DNA of 64,000 nt. Source: [Clostridium] symbiosum (GTDB lineage Bacteria; Bacillota; Clostridia; Lachnospirales; Lachnospiraceae). Where the stretch lies: positions 4,768,001 through 4,832,000 of the forward strand of contig CP143946.1 in assembly GCA_036419695.1 (NCBI GenBank). The letters run 5' to 3'. The translations under genes and the position numbers were made by a program. Positions 7,811 through 15,953 of the stretch are shown in pieces (position 1 is the stretch's first letter; every line of letters starts with the position of its first letter). The notes beneath the pieces were generated by a model. That model had not been told where the DNA came from, ran no database searches, and saw only the letters and a program-made list of their open reading frames with translations.

Positions 7811-8146
7811 CCCCCCTTACTTGACGAAAGAGACAATCAGCCCCTGAAGCCGGCGGACGGGGCAACACCTTCCCTGAGTCTTCAGTCCCGTCGACAACCT
7901 GCCCGGGGAAGGAAGGAGAAAAGATTCCGAAGGGGACATTGGAGCCCACCGGTGCTTAGACGGCGTTCTTTGACGTCTTAGCATCCGCTGTGCGCTCCAC
8001 AAGCGGGAGCGAGTTCCCGTAGGAATTTTTTCTCCTGGATTCCCCCTCACCACAACCCACCAACCGGGACTGAAAACTCATACACACCCTCCCACTCCCC
8101 CGTCCGCCGTCTTACAGAGGCGTCCTCGCATCTCAACGAAATCCTC
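7811..8146 (+). repeat. ~310 bp dispersed palindromic repeat, copy R3
   Basis: This is nearly the same sequence as R1 (1532-1846), beginning CTTGACGAAAGAGACAATC. It has the inverted pair TGAGTCTTCAGTCCCG (7875-7890) and CGGGACTGAAAACTCA (8065-8080, one mismatch to perfect pairing). It is not interrupted by an IS at its left edge and may show the pre-insertion sequence around the CTTG border. No coding capacity is credible, since the short ORFs are not conserved between copies. Confidence 0.8.
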
Positions 8147-8160
8147 AACACAAAGAGAAA

Positions 8161-8192
8161 AGGAGAGCTTCCCTTTCCGGAACATCTCTCCT
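8161..8192 (-). terminator. Possible terminator of the pxp operon
   Basis: A 7-bp stem (AGGAGAG / CTCTCCT) is followed by TTTTCTCT on the minus strand, about 100 bp past the last gene of the operon. It is weak but plausible. Confidence 0.4.
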
Positions 8193-8292
8193 CTTCCCGC
8201 CGCTTTTTTGTAATGAACTTTTTTTCCTTATATTATATACATAATTAGATAAGGCAACTTTACTGCTGCTTCTGTTATTTAAGCAGTTTCCG

Positions 8293-9102
8293 CTATTTCT
8301 TCTTTTTAGCCTCCAGGAAATCATTCAGCTCCGTATTCAGCACATTGGTGATGAACATATGTCCCGGCGCGTGGGTGATAACAAGCGGAAGTTTTGCATT
8401 CTCAATCGCAGCCTGGGGAGTTACGCCGCAGGCCCAGAATACCGGGATTTCTCCCTCGCGGATCTCAACGCTGTCGCCGTAATCCGGCTTGTTGATATCC
8501 TTGATTCCGATTTTTTCCGGATCTCCAATCTGAATCGGACCTCCGTGAACATTTGGATAACGATCGGTAATCTCCTTGGCGATTTTTGCATTCTCCGGAG
8601 TCATCGGGCGCATGCTGACAACCGTGGGCCCTTCAAATACACCTGCTTTCTCGCACTGGATATTCGTTTTATACATCGGTACATTGCAGCCCATCGCGAT
8701 ATGGCGCACTTCGATTCCCGCCTTCATAAGCGCTTCCTCAAAGGAAAAACTGCAGCCGATCAGGAAACCGGTAAAATCATCCTGCCAATAGGAGGAGGCA
8801 TCGGTCACTTCCTCCGCCCTGACGCCGTCCCTGTAAATAAAATATCTCGGAATATCGGTCACGATATTGGAGCCTTCTCCCATGTCGTGGACATCGGGAG
8901 TTCCCTCCACCACTTCCAGGATTGGGCATGGTTTCGGATTTTTCCTTGCGAACTCTTTAAAGTCTTCAGCATACTGTTTGGGCAGGATGACCAGGTTTGC
9001 CTGAGCATATCCCGCACACATTCCCGCTGTCGGATAATCAATTTCTCCCGAACGGATCAGTTTCCATATTTCTTCCGGTGATGTCTTGCTGTAATCTTTC
9101 AT
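8293..9102 (-). CDS. DUF1445 / putative hydro-lyase (YcsI, D-glutamate cyclase-like), copy 1
   Basis: This 269-residue DUF1445 protein carries PTAGMCAGYAQANLVILP, GCSFSFEEALMKAGIEVRH, MRPMTPENA, FWACGVTPQAAI and APGHMFITN. A eukaryotic DUF1445 protein is a D-glutamate cyclase making 5-oxo-D-proline, so a role in handling D-glutamate or 5-oxo-D-proline beside the L-5-oxoprolinase genes is reasonable but not shown. It is the last gene of pxpA-carrier-pxpB-pxpC-DUF1445, the same gene set as Bacillus subtilis ycsF-ycsG-ycsI-kipI-kipA in a different order. A paralogue is at 55297-56121. Confidence 0.88.
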   Translation of the reverse strand: MKDYSKTSPEEIWKLIRSGEIDYPTAGMCAGYAQANLVILPKQYAEDFKEFARKNPKPCPILEVVEGTPDVHDMGEGSNIVTDIPRYFIYRDGVRAEEVTDASSYWQDDFTGFLIGCSFSFEEALMKAGIEVRHIAMGCNVPMYKTNIQCEKAGVFEGPTVVSMRPMTPENAKIAKEITDRYPNVHGGPIQIGDPEKIGIKDINKPDYGDSVEIREGEIPVFWACGVTPQAAIENAKLPLVITHAPGHMFITNVLNTELNDFLEAKKKK

Positions 9103-9139
9103 GGGTATCTACCTCCCTGTTCTAATTTCCGGTATGCCG

Positions 9140-10237
9140 CTACCGCAGGCCTTCTCTTTCCTCCTGGATTTCGACGATAAACTCTTCGCCGTCGATCCGG
9201 ACTTTATACTTGCCCGCCCGGCTCCAGTATTTGCGCGCCTCGTGGGCTACCGCAACCTGAATCGCCGCATCCCGCTCCGCACACGGTTCCGGCGCTTTGG
9301 AAAGTTTTTCTTTGAGCGCTTTAAACTCTTCCACCTGGGCAATATACAGCCGCTGGGCCTCCTCAATGGAAACCTTCTTGAATTTTACTTTATATCCCGG
9401 CCTGGACTGTGCCACCTTCGGGAGATCCACGGAAATCACACTGGCAATTTTTGTGTAGCCTCCGGTCGTCTGGTGGTCGGCCATCATGATGATTGGTTTG
9501 CCGTGGGACGGAACCTGAATTGCACCGAAAGCGATACCGTCGGTGATGATGTCGCCTCCGTTCTTATGCTCAATTACCTCACCCTCGCAACGGCAGCCCA
9601 TGCGGTCCGATTCATTGGTAAACGTATAGGTTTCACTTAAGAACGTATTAATTCCCTGCTCGGTAAAATAGTCGTCCTGCGGTCCCATCACAACGCGCAG
9701 CTCCTGCTCCGTCGGGGTAAAATCGTCGGCTTTTACCTTTCTCAGATACATATTCGGAAGTGTGGTCTTCGGGTCGGTAAATGCGATCTCGTCGCCCGCT
9801 CCCAGCTTTCTGCCCTCAAATCCTCCTACCTTGGATTTCAGATTTGTGGACTTGCTTCCCATAATAAGAGGAATATCCAGCCCTCCCGCAAAAGCCACAT
9901 AGGCCCTGCTGCCACTGAACATTCCGGCGAAACTCATGGAATCGCCTTTGTGTACCGGCACTGCCTGGTACATCGGCAGATCCTTGCCGTTTAACTTCGG
10001 TCCAAGGTTCGCTCCCGTCACCGCAATGATATTGTCGGCCGTGAACTCCATCATCGGCCCCATCAGTGTGACTTCGAGCACACCCTCATTCTCGTCATTT
10101 CCAACAAGGATATTCGAAAGCGCCGCAGAGCGCTGATCCATGACGCCTGATACGGACATACCGGACTCCTGGTAGCCAACACGTCCCATATCCTGGATTG
10201 TTGTGAGGAATCCTCCATTTAAAAATTTGACGCCCAT
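9140..10237 (-). CDS. pxpC: 5-oxoprolinase subunit PxpC (KipA-like, biotin-dependent carboxyltransferase-fold)
   Basis: PxpC is one of three subunits of the bacterial ATP-dependent 5-oxoprolinase, which opens 5-oxo-L-proline to glutamate. The 365-residue protein has GGFLTTIQDMGRVGYQ and SGVMDQRS at the N-terminus, SRAYVAFAGGLDIP in the middle, and a DGIAFGAIQVPSHGKPI segment with MADHQTTGGYTKIA. The last ~25 residues (YKVRIDGEEFIVEIQEE) resemble the strand that precedes a biotinyl domain in other carboxyltransferase proteins, but no biotin domain follows. It starts 2 bp after the pxpB stop. Confidence 0.93.
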   Translation of the reverse strand: MGVKFLNGGFLTTIQDMGRVGYQESGMSVSGVMDQRSAALSNILVGNDENEGVLEVTLMGPMMEFTADNIIAVTGANLGPKLNGKDLPMYQAVPVHKGDSMSFAGMFSGSRAYVAFAGGLDIPLIMGSKSTNLKSKVGGFEGRKLGAGDEIAFTDPKTTLPNMYLRKVKADDFTPTEQELRVVMGPQDDYFTEQGINTFLSETYTFTNESDRMGCRCEGEVIEHKNGGDIITDGIAFGAIQVPSHGKPIIMMADHQTTGGYTKIASVISVDLPKVAQSRPGYKVKFKKVSIEEAQRLYIAQVEEFKALKEKLSKAPEPCAERDAAIQVAVAHEARKYWSRAGKYKVRIDGEEFIVEIQEEREGLR

Positions 10238-10239
10238 CG

Positions 10240-10968
10240 TTACACCTCCTTGTCGTATACAACATACTGGTAGCTGCCGTCTTCCACAGCTTTCAGTGTT
10301 TTGTCATACTCATCCTGGGTAATGGACTTAAATTTTATGTACTGTCCAGCCTCCAGAAGCACCGGTTTTTCGCGCTCCGCGTCATAAAGCTTAAGCGGAG
10401 TCCTTCCAATCAGCTGCCATCCTCCCGGGGAGTCCACCGGATAGATACCGGTCTGCTCCCCGGCGATTCCAACAGAGCCGCCGTCGATTTTTACCCTTGG
10501 GCTTTTAAGCCTTGGAGTAGCGATTTCTTTGCTCATGCCGCCCAGATATGGGAACCCGGCAATAAATCCTATCATATAAATCAGATATTCTTCCGATGTG
10601 TGAATCTTTATTACTTCTTCGACTGTCTTTCCGTTATGTTCGGCCACGTTTACAATATCCGGGCCCATTTCTCCTCCATAGAGAACCGGAATCTCAATTA
10701 CGGATGGCGGCGGAATCTCAATGTTGTCCAGGGAGCCCATCAGCTCCTCAAACTTTTCGGAAAGCTCTTTAAAGCTGATGATTTCCGGCTTGTAATAGAC
10801 AAGCAGGGAACGGTAGGTGGGAACCGTCTCCACGATCCCTTCAATACCACTTTTTTCAACAGCAATTTTGAATGCCCTGATTTTCTTGTTGATATCGGGG
10901 CTGATCTCGTTGCCGAACTCTACGCATACAGAGCAGTCGCCCGATACAAGGTATCTTACTTCGCTCAT
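10240..10968 (-). CDS. pxpB: 5-oxoprolinase subunit PxpB (KipI-like)
   Basis: PxpB forms the 5-oxoprolinase with PxpA and PxpC. The 242-residue protein begins VRYLVSGDCSVCVEFGNEI and carries the diagnostic IGFIAGFPYLGGM, SPRVKIDGGSVGIAGEQTGIYP and SPGGWQLIGRTP motifs. B. subtilis KipI (an inhibitor of kinase KinA) is in the same family, so an additional kinase-inhibitor role cannot be excluded. The very short gap to pxpC indicates co-translation. Confidence 0.94.
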   Translation of the reverse strand: MSEVRYLVSGDCSVCVEFGNEISPDINKKIRAFKIAVEKSGIEGIVETVPTYRSLLVYYKPEIISFKELSEKFEELMGSLDNIEIPPPSVIEIPVLYGGEMGPDIVNVAEHNGKTVEEVIKIHTSEEYLIYMIGFIAGFPYLGGMSKEIATPRLKSPRVKIDGGSVGIAGEQTGIYPVDSPGGWQLIGRTPLKLYDAEREKPVLLEAGQYIKFKSITQDEYDKTLKAVEDGSYQYVVYDKEV

Positions 10969-11035
10969 TTATTTCCCTCCGAATTCGTCAGACGCCGGGC
11001 AGGAAATCCCCGCCCGACGGAACAGTTATAATTTA

Positions 11036-12253
11036 TCATCCAAAGATAGTCAGAATCTTCGGAAGTGCCTTGATGCCTGAATAACCGGTCAGAAGAACAA
11101 CGCCGATTCCCAGAACAATCAGAATCATAGGATGTTTGTAGTTCTCTCCCACAATGTCTTTTCTCCTGCTGGCCAGAAGAATGGTCAGAAGAGTCAGAGG
11201 AAGGATCAGTCCGTTTACGGAACCTGCCAGTACAAGCAGAGTTGCCGGCTGTCCTAATAAAGTCATAATAACAGTTGATACTGCGATAAATCCGATTACA
11301 AACCATTTCTCATTTGCCATAATAAACGGATGCAGTGTCTTTAAAAAGGATACGGATGTATAAGCCGCACCAATAATGGACGTACAAGCCGCAAAGAAAA
11401 TTACGAGGCCGAAAATCTTATAGCCAATCACTCCCGCGCCTGCCTGGAATGCTGCTGCCGGCGGGCTGGCCACCCATGCATCGCTTCCGACAACCTGCGG
11501 CATAGCCGTAACAACGCCCAGGACTGCAAGGAATAATAAGATTCTCATTGTGCCGGATACGCCGATACCCATCAGAACGGATCTACGTACTTCCGGAAGG
11601 TCTTTTGTTCCTGAAAAACCTGCGTCAAGAAGACGGTGGGCGCCGGAGAATGTAATATATCCGCCGCAGCTTCCGCCAAGCAGCGTAATCATCGGGAATA
11701 CCAGTCCCGGAGCTTCAGAAAAACGGAAGACGCTCGTCACTGCCTCTCCTACCGGAGGTTTGGACTTGAATGCAACGAAAAGTACTACGAGAATCATAAT
11801 ACTTCCCAGGTATTTTGTCATCTTATCCATTCCTGCTTTCGCATCCTTGGACAGGAAAATCAGAATACCGATGGCCCCGCCGATGATTGTGCCCGCCTTG
11901 ACTGGAAGGCCGAACATAACGTTTAGTCCGGTAGCCGCGCCGCCGACGTTACCGATGTTGAACACCAGGCCGCCGAGGGCAACAAGGAATGCGATAAAAT
12001 ATCCCAGTCCCGGAAGTACCTTGTTGGCAATATCCTGGCCGCGCATACCGGAAACTCCGATAATCGACCAGATGTTTAACTGTGTTGTAAGATCCAGAAG
12101 AATCGTACAGATGATAACCATTGCAAATACAGAACCGTACTGGCCCGTAAATGTAGCCGTCTGTGTCAGGAAACCGGGTCCGATTGCCGATGTGGCCATC
12201 AGGAACGCGGCACCCAGAAGGACCGTCATATTATTCTTTTTCTTCTCTCCCAT
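11036..12253 (-). CDS. NRAMP-family carrier lacking metal-site motifs (YcsG-like)
   Basis: This is an integral membrane protein of 405 residues with about 11 hydrophobic segments and the NRAMP/APC LeuT-type fold. The first-helix motif that is DPGN in metal transporters reads GPGF here (25-28). The sixth-helix region (about 186-204) has GGSCGGYITFSGAH and no MPH motif. The two metal-binding stretches are therefore missing, and an organic substrate or another ion is likely. Its place between pxpA and pxpB suggests 5-oxoproline or a related amino acid. A second such carrier is at 53034-54281, also beside a DUF1445 gene. Confidence 0.85.
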   Translation of the reverse strand: MGEKKKNNMTVLLGAAFLMATSAIGPGFLTQTATFTGQYGSVFAMVIICTILLDLTTQLNIWSIIGVSGMRGQDIANKVLPGLGYFIAFLVALGGLVFNIGNVGGAATGLNVMFGLPVKAGTIIGGAIGILIFLSKDAKAGMDKMTKYLGSIMILVVLFVAFKSKPPVGEAVTSVFRFSEAPGLVFPMITLLGGSCGGYITFSGAHRLLDAGFSGTKDLPEVRRSVLMGIGVSGTMRILLFLAVLGVVTAMPQVVGSDAWVASPPAAAFQAGAGVIGYKIFGLVIFFAACTSIIGAAYTSVSFLKTLHPFIMANEKWFVIGFIAVSTVIMTLLGQPATLLVLAGSVNGLILPLTLLTILLASRRKDIVGENYKHPMILIVLGIGVVLLTGYSGIKALPKILTIFG

Positions 12254-12302
12254 ATATATCTCCTTCGCCTTAGATTACTTTAAAGCTTTATTTTCATTCC
12301 CC

Positions 12303-13061
12303 TTACATGAGATTTTTAATCTCTACGCCCTCCGCGATCAGAGTTTCGCGGATATTTTTGACAAATTCAAGAGCCTTTGGATTATCACCGTGAACACAGA
12401 TGGAATCTGCCTTAATGGCGATGTCATTGCCGTTGATGCTCTCTACCTTTCCTTCTTTTACCATTCTTACAACGCGTTTGATTGCCAGTTCTTTATCCTT
12501 AATTACAGCGCCCTCCAATTTTCTGGAAACCAGAGTGCCGTCGTCATTGTATGCCCTGTCTGCAAATACTTCGCTGGCTGCCTTAAGGCCCGCCGCCTCA
12601 GCCGCCTCGATCATCTTTGAACCGGCCAGACCCATGAAAATAATATCTTTGTCTACTTCATAAACTGCCTCGCACATTGCCCTTGCCAGCTTCTCATCAA
12701 CAGCTGCCATATTATAGAGCGCGCCGTGCGGTTTTACATGCTGAATCTTAACCCCATGGCTGTCCGTAAATGCCTTTAAAGCCCCAAGCTGGTACTTCAC
12801 ATAAGCCTTTGCTTCCTCCGGAGTAACCACCATATTTCTTCTTCCAAACCCCATTAAGTCGGGAAATCCCGGATGGGCTCCTATGGCTACGCCATTTTCC
12901 TTTGCAGTGGCAACCGTTTTCTCCATCACGATCGGATCACCTGCATGCCATCCGCATGCTACGTTTGCGGACGATACATATTTAAGAATTTCACCGTCCA
13001 TACCAATCGTATAATTGCCGAAACTCTCTCCCAAATCACTGTTCAGATCCACATAATACAT
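12303..13061 (-). CDS. pxpA: 5-oxoprolinase subunit PxpA (LamB/YcsF family)
   Basis: PxpA is the third 5-oxoprolinase subunit. The protein has 252 residues from the ATG at 13061, which has a strong SD (AAGGAGG, 8-9 nt); the frame is open further upstream but without an SD. Typical motifs are VDLNSDLGESFG at the start, SSANVACGWHAGDP, GAHPGFPDLMGFGRR, VKPHGALYNM and the final SICVHGDNPKALEF. It is the first gene of the operon, downstream of a palindrome array and a possible activator-dependent promoter. Confidence 0.95.
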   Translation of the reverse strand: MYYVDLNSDLGESFGNYTIGMDGEILKYVSSANVACGWHAGDPIVMEKTVATAKENGVAIGAHPGFPDLMGFGRRNMVVTPEEAKAYVKYQLGALKAFTDSHGVKIQHVKPHGALYNMAAVDEKLARAMCEAVYEVDKDIIFMGLAGSKMIEAAEAAGLKAASEVFADRAYNDDGTLVSRKLEGAVIKDKELAIKRVVRMVKEGKVESINGNDIAIKADSICVHGDNPKALEFVKNIRETLIAEGVEIKNLM

Positions 13062-13165
13062 AGTCTTATCCTCCTTACCTTGCTCATTGTCTTTGCCCCT
13101 TGGACCTCTCAGTCCCAACAGTATTATTTTATCTGACTTTTCCATTTTTTTCAATATTAATTTCG

Positions 13166-13171
13166 ATTATA
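13166..13171 (-). promoter_or_regulatory. Possible sigma-A -10 element upstream of pxpA
   Basis: TATAAT is present on the minus strand with only a poor -35 (TTGCGT, 20 bp upstream). This would suit an activator-dependent promoter with the palindromic sites at 13202-13256 upstream of it. No GG-N10-GC sigma-54 promoter exists in this interval. Confidence 0.4.
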
Positions 13172-13201
13172 TTTATTTCTCTTTCTTATTAACGCAAAAA
13201 T

Positions 13202-13256
13202 CGTGCAAAAACGCACGAATTTTGCGTGCGTTTTTGCACGATGTGACTTTTTGCAC
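13202..13256. promoter_or_regulatory. Array of three GTGC-N6-GCAC-type palindromic sites
   Basis: The sites are at 13203-13216 (GTGCAAAAACGCAC), 13226-13239 (GTGCGTTTTTGCAC) and 13243-13256 (GTGACTTTTTGCAC). The first two are also arms of a perfect 16-bp inverted repeat (13202-13217 / 13225-13240) with a 7-nt loop. The array starts 20 bp after the stop codon of the NtrC-like regulator and sits upstream of pxpA, where an enhancer-type binding array is expected. On the minus strand the hairpin is followed by GATTTTTG, so a terminator function is also possible. Confidence 0.7.
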
Positions 13257-13276
13257 TGTTCACATCCGCCCGGTCC

Positions 13277-14632
13277 CTATTCCTCCCGCTCCATCCTTCT
13301 TTTCATTGAAAAACGGGTCGTTCCGAGGAGGGCCGCTGCCTTTGTCAGGTTGTTGTTACAGAGCTTAAGCGCCTGCTCCATGTAGAGTTTTTCCAGCATG
13401 GAAACCTCCTGTTCCAGGCTGATTGGCCCTTCGGCCAGATTCTTAAGGTAATAACAGTTTCCGCTGCCTCTGACCTCGGTTTTTTCAACCGGCGTCAGTT
13501 CCACATGTTTTTCCAGCACATTGCCCTGGCTGAATAAAAAGCAGCGTTCGAAAATATTCTTAAGCTCCCTGACATTACCCTTCCAGTCATAAAGAATCAG
13601 CTCCCTCATAAAATCAGGCTCCACTTTTTCAATATTCCTGGCAAACGATTTATTGTAGTAATCGAGGTAATAATCGCAGAGGACCGGTATGTCCTCCCGT
13701 CTCTCCCGAAGCGGCGGAATTACGATCTGCATGACGTTGAGCCGGTAAAATAAATCTTCCCTGAACTGTTTGCTCTCAATGGCCTTTTCCAGGTTCCGGT
13801 TCGTGGCCGCAATCACTCGGACATCCAGTTCGATATCTTCCAGCCCGCCGATCCGTTTATATTTCCTGTCATCTAAAAATGCCAGGAGTTTTGTCTGCAT
13901 GGCCAGGGGCAGTTCTCCTATCTCATCCAGAAAAACGGTTCCCCCGTTTGCCAGCTCGATCAGCCCCTTCTTCGTCTTTAACGCACCGGCAAAAGCTCCC
14001 CTCTCATAGCCAAACAGCTCGCTTTCAAGCAGGTTTTCGGGAATAGCGCCGCAGTTGATTCTGACCATCAAGTTTTCCCTCCTGTCACTGCAGTCGTGGA
14101 TCTGCCTGGCTACCACCTCTTTGCCGGTTCCCGTCTCTCCCCGGATCAGGACATTGACGGAAGAGTTCTCTCCCAGCACCTTAATCTGGGAGCGGATCTG
14201 ACAGACCGCCTCGCTGACTCCAGTAAAATCCTGGGATTTTCCTTTTAAAAACTCCAGGGAGTCCTTCCGTTTCATCTGCTCCAGGCATCTTTTAATGATA
14301 AAGTCGATCTCATCCACGTCAAACGGTTTCAGGACATAGTCATAGGCTCCCCTCTTGGTTGCCTCCACAGCCTGGGATACGGAGCCGTAAGCCGTCATGA
14401 GAATGACCTGGATGTCGTCGTCCATTCCCTTAAAGGTCGCAATCTCATCGATTCCCACGCTGTGCTCCAGAAGGTTGTCGAGAATCACTACATTGGGATG
14501 AAAACTTTTCACGCATTCTACGGCCTCCTCAATGGTTCCTGCGGATTTTGCATCGTATCCCCTGTCCCTTAGCCCCTCTTCCAGTGTATAGCGGATCAGA
14601 AATTCGTCATCCACGACTAATATTTTCTTCAT
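13277..14632 (-). CDS. NtrC-family response regulator with GAFAGA loop
   Basis: This 451-residue protein has three domains. A receiver domain (D8/D9, probable phospho-acceptor D52, K102 in LKPFD) is followed by an AAA+ domain with Walker A GETGTGKE (165-172), Walker B-like TVFLDEIGELP and the RLNVMQIVIPPLRER segment. A C-terminal Fis-type helix-turn-helix (LTKAAALLGTTRFSMKRRM) ends it. The sigma-54-contacting loop reads GAFAGA (212-217) instead of GAFTGA; loss of the Thr usually weakens sigma-54 activation. It overlaps the histidine kinase gene by 26 bp, so the two form a two-component system. The likely targets are the pxp genes or its own operon. Confidence 0.92.
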   Translation of the reverse strand: MKKILVVDDEFLIRYTLEEGLRDRGYDAKSAGTIEEAVECVKSFHPNVVILDNLLEHSVGIDEIATFKGMDDDIQVILMTAYGSVSQAVEATKRGAYDYVLKPFDVDEIDFIIKRCLEQMKRKDSLEFLKGKSQDFTGVSEAVCQIRSQIKVLGENSSVNVLIRGETGTGKEVVARQIHDCSDRRENLMVRINCGAIPENLLESELFGYERGAFAGALKTKKGLIELANGGTVFLDEIGELPLAMQTKLLAFLDDRKYKRIGGLEDIELDVRVIAATNRNLEKAIESKQFREDLFYRLNVMQIVIPPLRERREDIPVLCDYYLDYYNKSFARNIEKVEPDFMRELILYDWKGNVRELKNIFERCFLFSQGNVLEKHVELTPVEKTEVRGSGNCYYLKNLAEGPISLEQEVSMLEKLYMEQALKLCNNNLTKAAALLGTTRFSMKRRMEREE

Positions 14633-15953
14633 AGTCTTCCTCCCTCCTGTAAAATCTGAGTCTCACGCAGGTTCCTTCCCCGCAGGCGCTGGTCATTTCC
14701 AGAGTGCCTCCATTCTGCTCCACCAGTTTCTTGACAATTGCGAGACCGATGCCGATTCCATTGATGCTCTTTGTGTAAAATGGTTCCATGGCCTGGGACA
14801 GCTCCTCCTTACTCATGCCTTTTCCGTTGTCCTGAAATTCTATCAATGCCCTGCTGCCGTCACTCTTTCCTGTGATTTTAAGCCGTCCATCCGTCCCGAA
14901 CGGGATGGACTTGATGCTGTTGCTGATCAGGTTATGGGCAATCTGGCGGAATTCATTTTCATTCAGATAACCGGTCAGCCCCTCCTCAACACCGGTTTCC
15001 ATCGTGACTTTCTGTCCCTCCGGCCCCTTGGAATAAATCATTGCAATCTCGCCAATCACCTTTTCAAAGGATACCAGTTCCTTCGGGGACTCCTTTTTCA
15101 CAGAGAGGGTAAACAGGTTCATAATAAGAGCCGTCACCCGGTCGATCTCCTTGATCATGCTCTCACAAAGCATCCTGTCTCCCTCTTTGGCCGCCCTGTC
15201 CTTCAGAAGCTGGATGCCAGAACGTATCCCTGCGATTGGATTTTTTATTTCATGGGCAAGGGTGGCGGACATCTTACTGGTATATTCCATCTTGGTGTAG
15301 TTGTCCATATTGCGGAGCAGGCTTTCAAATGTAACGGCAAGCTGGCCAATCTCATCCTTTCTCTTGACCGACTCAAACCGGTAATTTCTGTAATTCCCCT
15401 TATTTTTATTGATCTCCCTGCAGGTGCTGCTCATGCTCCTGATGGGCCTTGTAATGTTGTGGGAAATAAAAATACTGGCCTGGATAATAATGAGAAGAGA
15501 CGCAATCGCTCCGACCACCACATAATTCTGTTTTTCCAGGATCTCCTCCCCAAATGTCTTACCGTCTATCAGGAATTCCAGCTTCCATCCCAGTTTATTG
15601 CCCGTCTCATTGGTGAGGAACACCTCCCGGTCGGATGCTGCGCTGCTTTCATAGGTCAGAACCGTTCCGTTTTCATCTGTGATTCTGATATATCCGCGCC
15701 CGTAATATCTGTATTTCTCCCTCAGATCGTCCTCGCTGATTTTCCCGGTCAGGAAATTGACGTCCTTGTTGATTTCATCAAACATCTGAAGCGCCATTGC
15801 TTTCTGGTTGTCCCTCTGCATCGTGTAGCCGTTGTAATAGGAAATGGCGCCGAACCCGCAGATTACGATGATTCCTACAAATAAAAAGGGAACCAGGATT
15901 TCATTTTCTATCTGGAAAAACCATTTTGACAGTCTATCACTCAGCCATTTCAT
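14607..15953 (-). CDS. Membrane sensor histidine kinase (NtrB/ZraS-like)
   Basis: This is a sensor kinase of about 448 residues. The first membrane helix is near 21-43, an extracytoplasmic sensor region lies near 45-142, and the second helix (144-165) leads into a HAMP linker. The HisKA box is TLAHEIKNPIAG (H234). The ATPase has NLISNSIKSI, DNGKGMS and GIGIGLAIVKKL. I chose the ATG at 15953 (MKWLSD), which follows a G-rich SD and overlaps the symporter gene by 17 bp. It should phosphorylate the regulator encoded next. A signal tied to the symporter substrate is inferred from the operon. Confidence 0.92.
   Translation of the reverse strand: MKWLSDRLSKWFFQIENEILVPFLFVGIIVICGFGAISYYNGYTMQRDNQKAMALQMFDEINKDVNFLTGKISEDDLREKYRYYGRGYIRITDENGTVLTYESSAASDREVFLTNETGNKLGWKLEFLIDGKTFGEEILEKQNYVVVGAIASLLIIIQASIFISHNITRPIRSMSSTCREINKNKGNYRNYRFESVKRKDEIGQLAVTFESLLRNMDNYTKMEYTSKMSATLAHEIKNPIAGIRSGIQLLKDRAAKEGDRMLCESMIKEIDRVTALIMNLFTLSVKKESPKELVSFEKVIGEIAMIYSKGPEGQKVTMETGVEEGLTGYLNENEFRQIAHNLISNSIKSIPFGTDGRLKITGKSDGSRALIEFQDNGKGMSKEELSQAMEPFYTKSINGIGIGLAIVKKLVEQNGGTLEMTSACGEGTCVRLRFYRREEDYEENISRG

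Noticed and set aside
11550..12620. 356-codon plus-strand frame across the NRAMP-like carrier and pxpA
   Set aside because: It is antisense to two well-supported genes, and its composition is that of a shadow frame without motifs or SD.
13062..13201. Sigma-54 promoter upstream of pxpA
   Set aside because: I scanned for GG-N10-GC on the minus strand; the nearest candidate (TTGGGACTGAGAGGTC) lacks the GC at -12 and most of the consensus.
14934..15884. 316-codon plus-strand frame opposite the histidine kinase
   Set aside because: It is a shadow of the kinase gene; the H-box and ATPase motifs on the minus strand are decisive.
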